From contig NZ_JAERRB010000003.1 in assembly GCF_016735595.1 (NCBI RefSeq), forward strand, positions 485,401 to 549,400: 64,000 bases of DNA. The letters are read 5' to 3'. The notes under the pieces are model-generated. The model saw only the letters and a list, made by a program, of their open reading frames with translations, was not told the DNA's origin and made no database searches. Shown here one piece after another: positions 28,902 through 37,921 of the stretch (within the stretch, counting starts at the first letter, position 1; each line of letters begins with the position of its first letter). The DNA comes from Chryseolinea lacunae. Its GTDB lineage: Bacteria; Bacteroidota; Bacteroidia; Cytophagales; Cyclobacteriaceae. A program made the translations under genes and the position numbers.

Positions 28902-29507
28902 TTATTTTTTCTTCCACTGCAACGTATTGATGAGGTGCATAATATCCTTCTTCATAAACTCAATGGCAGGCGCCAGCGAATCGTTGGCAACTTTTGTGTT
29001 GAAGTATAGCGCACCACGCATAAAGTTTTTGGTGGAGTCTGTCATCGTAAACTGAAACTGGCTTGGCACTTCGCCTTCCAGCTCGGCAATGACGGCTGTT
29101 TTTCCACTGGGTGTTTTTGTGATCACTTCGTTGATCGCATAGGCCTTGATCTGATGTTTTGACGTGAGCGTGTACGAATCGTCGAAGTATTCTTTCAGCA
29201 ATTTTTGATTTTGAATGGGCTTGTAGGTGATGTGCACGTTGGCCTTGAGTGTGGGATAATAAATTTCCACCCACGATTGCTCGCGGATGCGCGACGTGTC
29301 TGCCAGCAGTGTGGCATGTTTGGAATACTCAAACGTGTAGGGCAGCGTGTCGGGCAAACTGCGGTATTCATGTTCGGGCAATATCAAACGATTATAGCCC
29401 AGCGGCTTTGGCAAATATTCGCGTTGACATGACGAAAGCACAAAGCCAATCGCCACCACAGCGCTTATGGGAAAGGAAAGATTCAGAAAATGTTTAAGCC
29501 TGCTCAT
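28902..29507 (-). CDS. gldD: Gliding motility lipoprotein GldD
   Basis: A 201-residue lipoprotein with a signal peptide and lipobox (FVLSSC, Cys near residue 27). The conserved start of the mature protein, PKPLGYNRL, is typical of GldD, as are the middle segment TYKPIQN and the end region [19 protein letters not shown]. GldD is required for gliding motility in Flavobacterium johnsoniae and functions with the type IX secretion/gliding machinery. The start codon overlaps the gldE 3' end by 14 bases, indicating translational coupling. Confidence 0.93.
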   Translation of the reverse strand: MSRLKHFLNLSFPISAVVAIGFVLSSCQREYLPKPLGYNRLILPEHEYRSLPDTLPYTFEYSKHATLLADTSRIREQSWVEIYYPTLKANVHITYKPIQNQKLLKEYFDDSYTLTSKHQIKAYAINEVITKTPSGKTAVIAELEGEVPSQFQFTMTDSTKNFMRGALYFNTKVANDSLAPAIEFMKKDIMHLINTLQWKKK

Positions 29508-30819
29508 GGACGTTTACTCTCACGCGTTTTATTCGGTTGTGATCGATCGATTCGATCACAAAGGTAAGGTGTTCGAAGCTTAGTTGGTCGCCGGGTTTGG
29601 GTTCTTCCTTTCCCAGCGTCAGAATAAATTCACCCAGCGATTCGCGTTTGCCAGGACGGCTATTAAAAACGGCAGGCGACACTTCCATGGTTTTGCAAAA
29701 GTCGGCAAGCGATGTCTTGCCTTCAAAAATATAGGTGCGGGCGTCGATGCGTTGAAACGGCGAGGTCACTTCATCAAATTCGTCGTTGATGTCGCCGATA
29801 ATTTCTTCGATAATGTCTTCCAGTGTGATGAGCCCGGTGGTGTGGCCCTGTTCGCTTTGCACCACGGCAATATGCACCCGTTTCTCCTGGAAGTCTTTGA
29901 GAAGCTGATCAATTTTTTTTCCTTCGGCAACCACGTAGCCTGGCCGTAGCAACGACTGCCATCCATAGTCGGCGCCCATTTCCAAAAAGGGCAGCAGGTC
30001 TTTGATGTAGAGAATACCCTCAACCCTGTCCAGCGAGCCACGGTAGACGGGGATGCGCGAGAAGCCCGATTTTTCCACGTGGTCCATGAGCATATGAAAA
30101 TCAAGAGAGATGTCGACGGCCGATATTTCTGAACGCGGGCGCATAATTTCGCGGGCGGTGAGCGTGCCAAAGTTCACGATGCCGCGCAGAATTTCTTTTT
30201 CGCCTTCGGGTGTGGCATCGTCGGCCGAAGCCAGTTCGATGGCTTCCTGCAATTCGCTGGAAAGACTTCGCATTTTTTTGGGATCGAACAGGCGTTCTAC
30301 AAACTGGTTGAGCCGGCGCATGGGCATGTGCACGGGCGTGAACAGGTTGGTCAGAACCTTCCACGATGCAATGGCCCGCCGGGCAATGGCTTTGTTGTGC
30401 GGAACGGCAATCATCTTTGGCAAGATTTCGCCGACAATCGCGATGATCGCCGCTGCCGACAAAATGGTGACAAAGACTTTCCAAACGGATGGGTTATACG
30501 CATCGTTCAAAATCCACCATTGCAAGGCAGAGAAGGTGATCATGCACACATTCACGAAACCGTCCAGAATAAGAATGGTGACCAGCACCACGCGGGGTTT
30601 ACTCATGAGCGTGGCCACGTCTCGTTCGCGTTTGTCGGTGCTTTCGCGAAAGGCGTCGAGCTCTTCGGTGGTGAGCGAGAAAAAGGCGGCTTCGCAGGCA
30701 GAGATGATCGCCGACAAAATCAAGAGCAGCAAGAGAAAGGACAGGCTCAACACATGTTGCAAAACCTGTCCTGCAAAAAGTTCAACAAATGAGGGCGTAT
30801 AACCGGGGGGATCGTCCAC
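29494..30819 (-). CDS. gldE: Gliding motility-associated protein GldE (CNNM/CorC-like)
   Basis: A 441-residue membrane protein beginning at a GTG. A CNNM (DUF21) domain with about four hydrophobic segments in residues 15-160 is followed by a CBS pair (about 215-335, with [18 protein letters not shown]) and a C-terminal CorC_HlyC domain. The family resembles Mg/Co transport accessory proteins, but the order gldE-gldD directly downstream of ssb matches known gliding loci. No other gld genes are present here. Confidence 0.92.
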   Translation of the reverse strand: MDDPPGYTPSFVELFAGQVLQHVLSLSFLLLLLILSAIISACEAAFFSLTTEELDAFRESTDKRERDVATLMSKPRVVLVTILILDGFVNVCMITFSALQWWILNDAYNPSVWKVFVTILSAAAIIAIVGEILPKMIAVPHNKAIARRAIASWKVLTNLFTPVHMPMRRLNQFVERLFDPKKMRSLSSELQEAIELASADDATPEGEKEILRGIVNFGTLTAREIMRPRSEISAVDISLDFHMLMDHVEKSGFSRIPVYRGSLDRVEGILYIKDLLPFLEMGADYGWQSLLRPGYVVAEGKKIDQLLKDFQEKRVHIAVVQSEQGHTTGLITLEDIIEEIIGDINDEFDEVTSPFQRIDARTYIFEGKTSLADFCKTMEVSPAVFNSRPGKRESLGEFILTLGKEEPKPGDQLSFEHLTFVIESIDHNRIKRVRVNVHEQA

Positions 30820-30842
30820 GTGATGTTAGCGTTGGTGAAACA

Positions 30843-31283
30843 TCAGAACGGCAAGTCGTCTGTGCTGCTATCGGCTCCTGCGCTGGCGCGGAAGCTGTCC
30901 GATGAGCTGCTTTCGGCGGCAGAATAGCCGCCACCCGAACCGCCGCCACTGCCTTTTGTGGAGAGCATGGTCATGTTGTCGCCCACCACTTCGGTGGTGT
31001 AGCGTGTCACGCCTTCTTTTTCCCATGAGCGGGTGCGGAGTTTTCCTTCCACAAAAACCATATCGCCTTTGTGCAAATATTTCTGTGCTATTTCGGCCAA
31101 CCCGCGCCACAACACAATGTTGTGCCACTCGGTGATCTCTTTTTTCTCTCCCGTGGTTTTGTCTTTATAGCTTTCGGATGTGGCAATGGTGAAGTTCGCC
31201 ACCGTGGCGCCGTTTTCCAGGTTTCGCACTTCCGGGTCTTTACCGAGGCGACCTACAAGGATTACTTTATTTACTCCTGACAT
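30843..31283 (-). CDS. ssb: Single-stranded DNA-binding protein
   Basis: A 146-residue SSB: N-terminal OB fold (residues 1-108, [16 protein letters not shown] at the start), a glycine/serine-rich linker, and the acidic protein-interaction tip DDLPF at the very end. It binds single-stranded DNA and recruits repair and replication proteins. It is 23 bases upstream of gldE and 77 bases downstream of mutY on the same strand. Confidence 0.96.
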   Translation of the reverse strand: MSGVNKVILVGRLGKDPEVRNLENGATVANFTIATSESYKDKTTGEKKEITEWHNIVLWRGLAEIAQKYLHKGDMVFVEGKLRTRSWEKEGVTRYTTEVVGDNMTMLSTKGSGGGSGGGYSAAESSSSDSFRASAGADSSTDDLPF

Positions 31284-31360
31284 AAAATTTAGTTGGGTTC
31301 TTCTGTCTACAAATAACGGACTCTTACCAGCAAAACCAAAAAATACCCAGGTCCACCCGG

Positions 31361-32425
31361 CTATAAAAGCTGGCGATCGGCGAGAAAACGGCTAATGAGA
31401 ACCGGCTTGGGCAAGTCCGCGATTTTTTTCAAGGAATAGAATTTTAACCCCGGCTCGCCCGCCACGGCTTGCGAGGCTGATGCGGCAACAACAATGAATC
31501 GCGCGAATATGATTTGGTGACTCAGCACGTGTTTATAGACCGTGGAGGTGTCGGCTTCGCTTGCGTCGAGCGTTGCCACACCAGACGCGCTCAGCTCGGC
31601 CAGCAGCTTTTCTGTTTTCACCGCCTTGGTTTTTTCAATGAGGTAGAAGTCAAACAGGCCGTGCCAGATGTCTTTGGCCTCACGTTTTTTCATGAGGAGC
31701 GACTTCCCCTTCTGCATCACCACATAATAAAAGTAGCGTTTGCGGGCTGCTTTGGCCTTCGCCTTCACCGGAAGCTGAGCCTGCAGGCCATGTTGTGCGG
31801 CAAAACACGAGGTGCGAAAAATGCACGCAGGGCAATCGGGATTTTTGGGTGTGCAAAACAGCGCCCCAAACTCCATGATGGCCTGATTGAACACATCGGG
31901 GTGTTTTTTCGAGATGAGTTCGTTGGCGAGCTGGGTGAATATTTTTTTTCCCTCGGGGCTGTTAATTTCTTTTTCGATGCCAAACACCCGCGCCAGCACC
32001 CTGAACACATTGCCATCGACCACGGCCACGGGTTCGCGAAACGAAAACGAGGCGATGGCGGCGGCGGTATAGTCGCCGATGCCTCTCAGTTTTTTGAGAT
32101 CTTCAAAATTGTCGGGAAAATGGCCGCCAAAGGTGTTCACCACCTCTTGTGCGCACTTGTGGAGGTTTCGTGCCCGCGTGTAATAGCCCAACCCTTGCCA
32201 AAGCCGGAGCACATCCTGCTCGGCGGCGGCAGCCAAAGCGTGGACGGTTGGAAATTTTTCTGTGAACCGTAGATAGTAGGGCAAACCCTGTATCACACGC
32301 GTTTGTTGCAGGATAATCTCCGACAGCCATACTTTATAAGGGTCTTTTGTTTGGCGCCAGGGCAGGTCCCGTTTGTTTTCCTCATACCATTTAACGACTT
32401 TATCAGAGAAATATCGCTTGTCCAT
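31361..32425 (-). CDS. mutY: A/G-specific adenine glycosylase MutY
   Basis: A 354-residue base-excision repair enzyme that removes adenine mispaired with 8-oxoguanine. HhH-GPD motif [15 protein letters not shown] near residue 110, catalytic Asp in [12 protein letters not shown], and the iron-sulfur loop C-X6-C-X2-C-X5-C ([17 protein letters not shown]) are visible. A NUDIX-like C-terminal domain recognises 8-oxoG. Length is normal. It heads the mutY-ssb-gldE-gldD run on the minus strand and is divergent from HU. Confidence 0.95.
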   Translation of the reverse strand: MDKRYFSDKVVKWYEENKRDLPWRQTKDPYKVWLSEIILQQTRVIQGLPYYLRFTEKFPTVHALAAAAEQDVLRLWQGLGYYTRARNLHKCAQEVVNTFGGHFPDNFEDLKKLRGIGDYTAAAIASFSFREPVAVVDGNVFRVLARVFGIEKEINSPEGKKIFTQLANELISKKHPDVFNQAIMEFGALFCTPKNPDCPACIFRTSCFAAQHGLQAQLPVKAKAKAARKRYFYYVVMQKGKSLLMKKREAKDIWHGLFDFYLIEKTKAVKTEKLLAELSASGVATLDASEADTSTVYKHVLSHQIIFARFIVVAASASQAVAGEPGLKFYSLKKIADLPKPVLISRFLADRQLL

Positions 32426-32460
32426 CTTGCTGATTATCAGATTTTTTCAATATTCATTTT

Positions 32461-32487
32461 TAATTTTGGGGGCAGCCTTTAAATTTG
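32461..32487 (+). promoter_or_regulatory. Two candidate -7 elements upstream of HU
   Basis: TAATTTTG (32461-32468) and TAAATTTG (32480-32487) both match TAnnTTTG. Either would give a leader of about 35-55 bases before the GTG start at 32525. Neither has a good TTTG 19-21 bases upstream. Confidence 0.4.
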
Positions 32488-32524
32488 CCCTCCCGAAAAT
32501 TTTTCGACTTAAAAATATAACACT

Positions 32525-32830
32525 GTGACCAAAGCAGACATCATTAATGAAATCGCTGAAAAGACCGGAGTAGACAAAGCCGATGTTACCGCATCGGTGG
32601 AAGCGTTCTTCAGCGTTGTGAAAACGTCCATGTCGAATGGCAACAACATCTACATCCGTGGTTTTGGCAGCTTTATTAACAAAAAGCGCAAGAAAAAGAT
32701 AGCCCGCAACATCTCCCGCAACACCGCTTTGGTCATCGACGAGCATTTTGTGCCCAGCTTCAAACCGGCAAAGATCTTCGTGAACAAGATCAAGAACAGT
32801 GACAAGGTTAAGCAACTGGAAGAAAAGTAA
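32525..32830 (+). CDS. HU/IHF-family DNA-binding protein
   Basis: A 101-residue histone-like protein beginning at GTG. The start TKADIINEIAEKTGVDKADV is the HU dimerisation helix, and GFGSFINKKRKKKIARN leads into the DNA-binding arm, which is more basic than usual. A C-terminal tail (KNSDKVKQLEEK) is present. It organises the nucleoid and bends DNA. It is divergent from mutY, as seen in related genomes where the HU gene sits next to mutY. Confidence 0.93.
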   Translation: MTKADIINEIAEKTGVDKADVTASVEAFFSVVKTSMSNGNNIYIRGFGSFINKKRKKKIARNISRNTALVIDEHFVPSFKPAKIFVNKIKNSDKVKQLEEK

Positions 32831-32890
32831 CGCATGATTCCGGAGGGCGCCATTCAGCGTCCATCCTGAACCAGCTGTCCACCCGCCCAC

Positions 32891-33703
32891 ATGTTCAAAA
32901 CCAGGATCATTCTATTTGTCGCCAGCGCCATCATCATTTGGCTCATCTTTCTATTGCCCAAAGTGGTGGTGGATAACGACAGTGCACTCACCGACAACCC
33001 GCAGGATTCTGCGAAGAAGGACGCGCCGGCCATGCACAGCCAGGCGCCGAAGGAAGTGATGGCCAGCATCCGAAATTTACGGGTTCAACTCAGAGAGGGT
33101 GCTGCAAAAGAAAAAAATGCTATCTTTGCCGACTCTTTAGCAAAATTGTACCAGATCGCTGGAAAATTTGACAGCGCAGCATGGTTTGCCGAAGAAGCAT
33201 CGACGTTCTTAAATACTACTGAAAGTTGGATCCAGGCCGGTGATCTCTATTACCAGGCTTATTCGTTCGCGGTCGACAAGGGCAAACAAAATGTTCTTGC
33301 CGAAAAAACCCGGGAGCTTTATGGAAAGGCTTTGGAAGCAAACCCAAAGAACCTGGACATAAAAACGAAGATGGCCATGACCTACGTTACCTCGGCAAGC
33401 CCCATGGCGGGCATCACGATGTTGCGCGAAGTGTTGGCCGAAGATCCGAAAAACGAATTGGCGCTCTATAATATGGGCATGCTGTCGTTTCAATCCGGTC
33501 AATACGACAAAGCGGTTGAGCGACTCGAGGCGTTGGTGAAAATCAACCCGAAGCATACACAGGCGCAAATGTTGTTGGGCATTGCCTGGATAAACCTGGG
33601 CGACAAAGCGAAAGCAAAGGCCCAACTCGAAAAAGTGAAACAGATGGATGATGATCCGGCCGTGCAAGCCACGGTGGATTCGTATCTGAAGGATTTGAAA
33701 TAA
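32891..33703 (+). CDS. Membrane-anchored TPR protein
   Basis: A 270-residue protein with an uncleaved N-terminal membrane anchor (RIILFVASAIIIWLIFLLP) and a periplasmic or extracytoplasmic portion. The rest contains tetratricopeptide repeats, the clearest being ELALYNMGMLSFQSGQYDKA and HTQAQMLLGIAWINLGDKA. TPR proteins serve as protein-interaction scaffolds. It lies between HU and the small ribosomal protein gene in the same direction and is likely part of one transcript with rng. Confidence 0.8.
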   Translation: MFKTRIILFVASAIIIWLIFLLPKVVVDNDSALTDNPQDSAKKDAPAMHSQAPKEVMASIRNLRVQLREGAAKEKNAIFADSLAKLYQIAGKFDSAAWFAEEASTFLNTTESWIQAGDLYYQAYSFAVDKGKQNVLAEKTRELYGKALEANPKNLDIKTKMAMTYVTSASPMAGITMLREVLAEDPKNELALYNMGMLSFQSGQYDKAVERLEALVKINPKHTQAQMLLGIAWINLGDKAKAKAQLEKVKQMDDDPAVQATVDSYLKDLK

Positions 33704-33748
33704 TTGTTAAACCGTTCGCCACCTGGTGGACAAATTAAAAACATTACT

Positions 33749-33838
33749 ATGCCAAGCGGTAAGAAAAGAAAGAAGCACAAAATGGCAACGCACAAGCGTA
33801 AGAAGCGTCTCAGAAAAAATAGGCACAAGAAGAAATAA
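33749..33838 (+). CDS. 29-residue AURKAIP1/COX24-like (bTHX-like) ribosomal protein
   Basis: A very small gene encoding 29 residues, MPSGKKRKKHK-MATHKRKKRLRKNRHKKK, of which about 60 percent are Lys, Arg or His. This matches the tiny basic AURKAIP1/COX24-domain proteins that Bacteroidota encode, related to Thx/bS22-like small-subunit ribosomal proteins. A short AT-rich leader precedes the ATG. The gene sits 45 bases after the TPR stop and 74 bases before the rng start. It is too short for most gene finders, so its position could be missed. Confidence 0.85.
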   Translation: MPSGKKRKKHKMATHKRKKRLRKNRHKKK

Positions 33839-33858
33839 TCGGGTCACCGGTTACTAAT

Positions 33859-33879
33859 GCGGGCCATCATTTGGCCCGC
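33859..33879 (+). terminator. Stem-loop between small ribosomal gene and rng
   Basis: GCGGGCC, 7-base loop ATCATTT, GGCCCGC: a perfect 7-bp GC-rich stem. It is followed by TATACACATCATTTATTTT, not a pure U-tract, so termination would be partial. It could equally be a processing or protection site in the rng leader. Confidence 0.55.
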
Positions 33880-33912
33880 CTATACACATCATTTATTTTA
33901 ATCAACAAAGTT

Positions 33913-35469
33913 TTGAGTAATGAACTAATTATTAGTGCCACTCAGGACGGATGTCGTATAGCCCTTCTCAAAGACAAGACACTGGTTGAATTCCACAATG
34001 AAGAAGAAGGAACCAAGTTTACAGTAGGTGATATATACCTGGGCACCGTGAAAAAGGTAGTTCAGGGGCTCAATGCAGCTTTCATCGATGTAGGCTATGA
34101 TAAAGACGCCTTTCTTCATTACCTCGATCTTGGTCCTCAGTTCAGCTCGTTGCAAAAATTTACGAAGCTGGTACGGGCCAAAAAGATCAATGGTGGAAAA
34201 CTAGACAAATTCACCCCGGAAGCAGACATCGACAAGCATGGGAAAATCACCCAACAGCTGTCGAAGAACCAATTGATACCGGTCCAGATTGTCAAAGAGC
34301 CTATCTCAACTAAAGGGCCCCGATTATCCTGCGAGTTATCCCTGGCTGGGCGATACCTGGTGTTGGTTCCATTTTCCAATGCCGTAAGCGTTTCGAAAAA
34401 AATCACCAGCAGCGAAGAGCGCAAGCGCCTTCTTCGTCTCATCCAATCCATTAAGCCACCCAACTTCGGGGTGATCATCCGCACCGTAGCCGAAAACAAG
34501 GAAGTAGCCGAACTCGACCGCGACCTGCGCTCGATGGTGACCACCTGGGAAGAAGGCATGACCCGTCTGGTCAACGCCCAACCCCGCGAGAAGATCATCG
34601 GCGAGCTGGACAAAACATCGTCGCTGTTGCGCGACATGCTCAACGAGTCGTTCGACAACATTCAGGTAGACGACAAGAAGATCTATGATGATGTGAAGAC
34701 CTACATTCACACCATTGCCCCCGACAAAGAGAAGATTGTGAAGCTCTATAACGGCAAGGCAAAGATCTTTGAACACTTTGGCATTGAGCGGCAAATCAAA
34801 TCGGCTTTCGGACAAACCGTGAGTCTGCGCGCCGGCGGATACCTGATTATTGAGCACACGGAAGCCCTTCACGTTATTGACGTGAACAGCGGCAACAAAT
34901 CCAACCGCGAAGAGAACCAGGAAACCACGGCCCTCTCTGTGAACATGGAGGCCGCCAAAGAAATTGCCCGCCAGCTTAGGCTGCGCGATATGGGCGGGAT
35001 CATTGTGGTGGACTTCATCGACATGAAGAACCCCGAGAACAAAAAGCTCATCTTCAAAATCATGAAAGATGAGATGCAGGACGACAAAGCAAAATCGACG
35101 GTGCTGCCGTTGTCTAAGTTCGGGCTCATGCAAATCACCCGCGAGCGTGTGCGCCCGCAGATGAACATTGCCACCAAAGAGGTTTGCCCCACGTGCAACG
35201 GCACCGGCAAAATCACGGCATCCATTCTGGTTTCCGACCTCATCGAGAAAAATATTGAACACCTGCTCGTGAAGCAAAACGAGAAAGACCTGGTGCTGGC
35301 GTTGCATCCCTATTTGTTCGCCTACTTCACCAACGGCTTCATCTCCGAGCGCATGCGCTGGTATTTAAAATACAAACGTTGGGTGAAAATGGTGAAAGAC
35401 ACCTCTATGGGTATCACCGAATACAAATTCCTCAACAAGGAAGGCGAAGAAATTCAACTCACTTCCTGA
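33913..35469 (+). CDS. rng: Ribonuclease E/G family endoribonuclease
   Basis: A 518-residue endoribonuclease for rRNA 5'-end maturation and mRNA decay. I place the start at TTG 33913, since SNELIISATQDGCRIALL is the usual RNase G N-terminus; the preceding in-frame codons look random. The S1 domain lies at about residues 35-120. Catalytic aspartates are in ALHVIDVNSG and IVVDFIDM, and the zinc-link CPTC follows. No long C-terminal scaffold region is present, so it is G-like rather than E-like. The use of TTG may keep expression low. Confidence 0.95.
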   Translation: MSNELIISATQDGCRIALLKDKTLVEFHNEEEGTKFTVGDIYLGTVKKVVQGLNAAFIDVGYDKDAFLHYLDLGPQFSSLQKFTKLVRAKKINGGKLDKFTPEADIDKHGKITQQLSKNQLIPVQIVKEPISTKGPRLSCELSLAGRYLVLVPFSNAVSVSKKITSSEERKRLLRLIQSIKPPNFGVIIRTVAENKEVAELDRDLRSMVTTWEEGMTRLVNAQPREKIIGELDKTSSLLRDMLNESFDNIQVDDKKIYDDVKTYIHTIAPDKEKIVKLYNGKAKIFEHFGIERQIKSAFGQTVSLRAGGYLIIEHTEALHVIDVNSGNKSNREENQETTALSVNMEAAKEIARQLRLRDMGGIIVVDFIDMKNPENKKLIFKIMKDEMQDDKAKSTVLPLSKFGLMQITRERVRPQMNIATKEVCPTCNGTGKITASILVSDLIEKNIEHLLVKQNEKDLVLALHPYLFAYFTNGFISERMRWYLKYKRWVKMVKDTSMGITEYKFLNKEGEEIQLTS

Positions 35470-35477
35470 TGCCTTAC

Positions 35478-35510
35478 GCTTAGCGTTTCCACTTATCGGA
35501 AACGCTAAGC
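35478..35510. terminator. Bidirectional hairpin between rng and mutM
   Basis: A perfect 13-bp stem (GCTTAGCGTTTCC / GGAAACGCTAAGC) with a 7-base loop. It begins 8 bases after the rng stop and overlaps the last two codons of mutM, so it can end both convergent transcripts. No U-tract follows on either side. Confidence 0.65.
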
Positions 35511-36299
35511 ATAACGCTTCTGACACGACGGACAGAAGTAGGCCGACCGGCCACCGATCGTTTTAAACTCCGTAAATCCTCTGCAACCCTCCGGACACTT
35601 CAGGTCTGCACGTCGGTTTTCCAAAAAGAAATACTGACGCAATTTGTCGCGGTCGGCATTTTGTTTCACCGCTTCCTTGAGAATGGTTTTCATATGACCA
35701 TAAATCGTTTTGAGCTGCGCCGCGGTGAGCACATTGGCGGTGCTCTCCGGATGAATGCGCGCCTGAAACAGAATCTCATCCGAAAACTCATTGCCCACTC
35801 CCGCCACCACGCGCTGATTCATGAGCACGGTCTTGATCGCCGTTTTTCTTTTATGCACAACGGCCACAAAATCTTTCTCCGAAATCTTCAATGCATCCGC
35901 ACCATACCCCTGCCGTTGAATAAATTCATCCACATCCCTTACCCACCCAATCATACCCAGCCGACGCGAGTCCTGAAAGGCCAGACAATTCCCATTCTCA
36001 AATTCAACAAGCAACGCGAACGACCTGTGCGATTTTTTATCGGGCGTGTAGTATAAAAACTTTCCCGTCATGCCGAAATGAAGGAGCAGCGCACCATTCT
36101 TCTTCAGAAGCGCAAAGAAAAATTTTCCATGCCGACGAGTCTCCACAAAGATGTTCCCTTCAAGATTGTCGAGCACATCTTTTTCTTGAGTGTAAAACAA
36201 CATATCAGGCGCACTAAGCCTGACTTTTTTTATTTTTTGATGAAGCGATGTCTTATCAAAATAACGCTTGAAGCTCTCTACCTCTGGCAATTCAGGCAT
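35505..36299 (-). CDS. mutM: Formamidopyrimidine-DNA glycosylase family (Fpg/Nei)
   Basis: A 264-residue base-excision repair glycosylase/lyase. The catalytic Pro2 and Glu3 begin the protein (MPELPEVE), the HGKFFF lysine is in place, and the H2TH region is MNQRVVAGVGNEFSDEIL. A C-terminal four-cysteine zinc finger is present (CPEGC...CPSC, with a spacing of three rather than two residues in the first pair). Removal of 8-oxoguanine or oxidised pyrimidines cannot be told apart from this sequence. It works in the same oxidative-damage pathway as mutY encoded nearby. Confidence 0.9.
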   Translation of the reverse strand: MPELPEVESFKRYFDKTSLHQKIKKVRLSAPDMLFYTQEKDVLDNLEGNIFVETRRHGKFFFALLKKNGALLLHFGMTGKFLYYTPDKKSHRSFALLVEFENGNCLAFQDSRRLGMIGWVRDVDEFIQRQGYGADALKISEKDFVAVVHKRKTAIKTVLMNQRVVAGVGNEFSDEILFQARIHPESTANVLTAAQLKTIYGHMKTILKEAVKQNADRDKLRQYFFLENRRADLKCPEGCRGFTEFKTIGGRSAYFCPSCQKRYA

Positions 36300-36350
36300 A
36301 CTAATTTTTTAAGATTAACGCCCCGGAGATTGCCATTGTTCAAGAGGCGC

Positions 36351-36531
36351 AAATGCCAGACGCTTGTATACCCTTGGCCTCCACACACTCACACCCACAC
36401 TAATTCCAGCATGTTCCCATCAGGGCCTGATTCTATCTTTGGCCTGGCATTGGCATGTGCGGATCGAATCAAGCCCTGATGGGAACATGCGGGGCCACCG
36501 CGGCCCAGGAGCGGGGCTATGAAATGCCAGA
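36351..36531. repeat. Gene-free stretch with 25-bp inverted repeat
   Basis: Between mutM and the serine hydrolase (36300-36595) I see no gene. It holds an inverted repeat with arms 36409-36433 and 36466-36490, 25 bp with one mismatch, separated by 32 bases. Read on the minus strand the mismatch becomes a G-U pair, so RNA from that strand folds fully. A 10-base direct repeat, AAATGCCAGA, lies on both sides (36351-36360 and 36522-36531). A short GGGCC/GGCCC palindrome is at 36491-36507. No transposase or U-tract is present. It could be a small non-autonomous element, a REP-like repeat or a structured leader of mutM; the last two are guesses. Confidence 0.6.
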
Positions 36532-36595
36532 TAATAGATCCCCCGAAAACCCGACTATCTCACAAAATCCAGCAGCACAATCATAGTGTTAACAA

Positions 36596-37831
36596 TCATT
36601 TTTCAATCGCCTCCAACACCCGTTGCACAAACCCATCCAAAGAAGAATTATCAATCCATCGCGCCACAACAACAAGATCATTTTCATAATCCACATAAAT
36701 CATGTTTGTGCCATTACCAATATGAGCAAACGCAGTAGCCGGCGCACTCGGCAAATATTTTTTGTCAGTATTCACAAACCAATTCATAAAACCATAAGTC
36801 GGTTGCGCCGGAGTAGGCGTAAGCGACCACTTCACCCATTGCTCCGAAAGCAACTGCGTATTGTTCCACTTGCCACGTCGCAAAGTGAGATACCCAAAGC
36901 GCGCCATGTCGCGTGCAGTAATAAACATGCCTCCTCCCCAATGGCCACCACCACCCACAGCCTGAATCAATTGTCCATCCAACACCACCCATGAATTGTC
37001 ATAGCCCATCCAACGCCACGATGCTGAAGCGCCAATGGGGTCCATAATATTTTCTTTCAACACCTGTGGCAACGGCTTTCGCCAGATGTTGAGGGCGGCG
37101 AGGGCCAGCACGTTCACGCGAACGTCGTTGTATTCATAAACCTCACCTGGCTTCACGCGTGGCCGTGTGGTCCACTCGGCAGCATTGGGCCCGGGCCGGT
37201 CGGCCCATTCGGGTTTGCCCCATAATGTTCCTTCCCAGTCGCTGGTTTGGCGCAGCAGGTCGTTCCAGGTGATGGTGCGGTTGTGCGGTGTGTCGAAAAG
37301 ATTGATGAGCGTGGGCTCGCCAAAATGGTCGGCTTTATTGTTTCCGGTAGGCATGGCGTTGTATACATTCACCGGCGCCATCGCCTTATAAACCGAATCA
37401 TAAATGTTCGGAATCAATCCCTTGTCATAGGCAACGCCTACCACCGACGACAGAAAACTCTTTGTAACGCTAAAGGTCATGTCCACACGCAGGGGCTCTC
37501 CCCACTCGGCCACGATGTAGCCGTTGCGGATCACCACGCCCGTGGGTTCGCCACGTTCTTTGAATGGACCGATGGCATCGCCAAAGGGCTCCTTGCCAAA
37601 TGTTTGATAGTGGGTGACCTCAAGGTTGCGCGCACTTTTTGTTTCCTTCTCTTTTGCAAAGGCAATGGCCAGGGCAAGTTTGCCGGCGTCCATGCCAACC
37701 TGTGCGGGAGTTTTGGTTTGCCATTGTGTGGCCGACGGAAAGTAGGGGGCGGGTGCATTTTTCTTTTGCGCCGACAGAGACGCACAGGTGCCAACAAAGG
37801 CAACGACAAGCAACAATCGCATAGCATTCAT
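36596..37831 (-). CDS. Class C beta-lactamase-like serine hydrolase
   Basis: A 411-residue exported protein (signal peptide LLLVVAFVGTCASLSAQ) with the class C penicillin-binding fold. The catalytic S-x-x-K motif is SVTK in MTFSVTKSFLSSVVG and the Y-x-N motif is YND in YEYNDVRVN. Such proteins are often esterases or peptidases rather than resistance enzymes, and I see no reason to call resistance. It is a single gene on the minus strand, followed by the gene-free repeat stretch. Confidence 0.88.
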   Translation of the reverse strand: MNAMRLLLVVAFVGTCASLSAQKKNAPAPYFPSATQWQTKTPAQVGMDAGKLALAIAFAKEKETKSARNLEVTHYQTFGKEPFGDAIGPFKERGEPTGVVIRNGYIVAEWGEPLRVDMTFSVTKSFLSSVVGVAYDKGLIPNIYDSVYKAMAPVNVYNAMPTGNNKADHFGEPTLINLFDTPHNRTITWNDLLRQTSDWEGTLWGKPEWADRPGPNAAEWTTRPRVKPGEVYEYNDVRVNVLALAALNIWRKPLPQVLKENIMDPIGASASWRWMGYDNSWVVLDGQLIQAVGGGGHWGGGMFITARDMARFGYLTLRRGKWNNTQLLSEQWVKWSLTPTPAQPTYGFMNWFVNTDKKYLPSAPATAFAHIGNGTNMIYVDYENDLVVVARWIDNSSLDGFVQRVLEAIEK

Positions 37832-37868
37832 AGGGCCACAGGTTTAGGGGTTGTGTAGTGCTAAATAG

Positions 37869-37899
37869 AAAAAGCCCGACATTTTTGGCCGGGCTTTTA
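37869..37899 (-). terminator. Terminator of pyrH-frr
   Basis: A stem AAAAGCCCGG/CGGGCTTTT with loop CCAAAAATGT, read on the minus strand, followed by a T-rich tail. It sits about 20 bases after the frr stop codon. The flanking A-tract on the other side lets it act in both directions. Confidence 0.75.
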
Positions 37900-37921
37900 T
37901 AAGATTCCGTTGAAATGATTT

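Noticed and set aside
36596-37831. Beta-lactamase resistance gene
   Set aside because: SVTK and YND motifs place it in the wide class C serine hydrolase family, but nothing marks it as a true lactamase.
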